DNA from: JARROD01 sp037384225
GTDB taxonomy: Bacteria > Pseudomonadota > Gammaproteobacteria > Pseudomonadales > Cellvibrionaceae
Reading direction: 5' to 3'
Assembly: GCA_037384225.1 (NCBI GenBank)
Contig: JARROD010000220.1
Span: 1-6,417, forward strand
DNA: 6,417 bases
Part shown: positions 6,302-6,417 of the stretch, piece after piece
Layout of the letters: every line of letters starts with the position of its first letter
Numbering within the stretch: position 1 is the first letter of the stretch
Position numbers and translations under genes: made by a program
The notes under the pieces: model-generated
The model's input: only the letters and a program-made list of their open reading frames with translations
Told to the model about the DNA's origin: nothing
Database searches by the model: none

Positions 6302-6417
6302 ACCCTATCGTTGCATAAATTTTCGGCCCAGGACCGCTTCGCTCCTTCTATAGCAGCATTTTCAGGGCCGTGCTCAATTTTTCTAATCCTCACATAGGGA
6401 TAGCTATGCTCCGGTTA
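6302..6417. other. Gene-free tail with weak structure and a possible start codon
   Basis: No complete gene is visible. CGGCCC (6324-6329) and GGGCCG (6365-6370) are complementary, with AGGA and TCCT nested between them. TTTTT (6379-6383) follows 8 nt after the right arm, so a poor terminator for the DUF4010 gene is conceivable. CATAG (6393-6397) and CTATG (6404-6408) form another small inverted pair. An ATG at 6406 has AGGGA (6396-6400) 5 nt upstream, so a rightward gene could begin there, but only four codons are in view. Confidence 0.3.

Overview
The window (about 58% GC by eye, not calculated) looks like chromosomal sequence from a marine or soil gammaproteobacterium. The main reasons are a close AidB homologue, a secreted ExeM/NucH-type nuclease and a DUF523 protein of the type common in Gammaproteobacteria. 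I see no tRNA, rRNA, transposase, integrase, phage gene or CRISPR array, and none of the genes belongs to a recognised defence or mobile system.

Layout. The left half is read leftwards. Positions 1-210 hold the first 70 codons of a DUF523 (2-thiouracil desulfurase-like) protein cut by the window edge, with a good sigma70-like promoter and a 28-bp near-perfect palindrome directly upstream. Positions 437-2830 encode a 797-residue secreted nuclease with a signal peptide, a lamin-tail domain, an OB-fold and an endonuclease/exonuclease/phosphatase domain. The right half is read rightwards. Positions 3221-4954 encode AidB, a flavoprotein of the acyl-CoA dehydrogenase fold linked to the alkylation response. 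After an 81-bp gap, positions 5036-6301 encode a polytopic MgtC/SapB-DUF4010 membrane protein. The last 116 bp contain no complete gene.

The most structured non-coding DNA is the 390-bp divergent region between the nuclease and aidB (2831-3220). From left to right it holds a 66-bp inverted repeat with 20-nt arms flanked by TTGTTG on both sides, an overlapping terminator-like hairpin followed by six T, a 24-bp palindrome, an extended -10 promoter, a strong leader hairpin and a small hairpin that covers part of the aidB ribosome binding site. These suggest layered control of aidB, but every regulatory claim here rests on sequence pattern alone.

The genes do not form an obvious pathway. AidB (nucleic-acid damage response), the DUF523 protein (possible thiolated-base salvage) and the secreted DNase (DNA scavenging) all touch nucleic acid, but nothing in the sequence shows that they work together.
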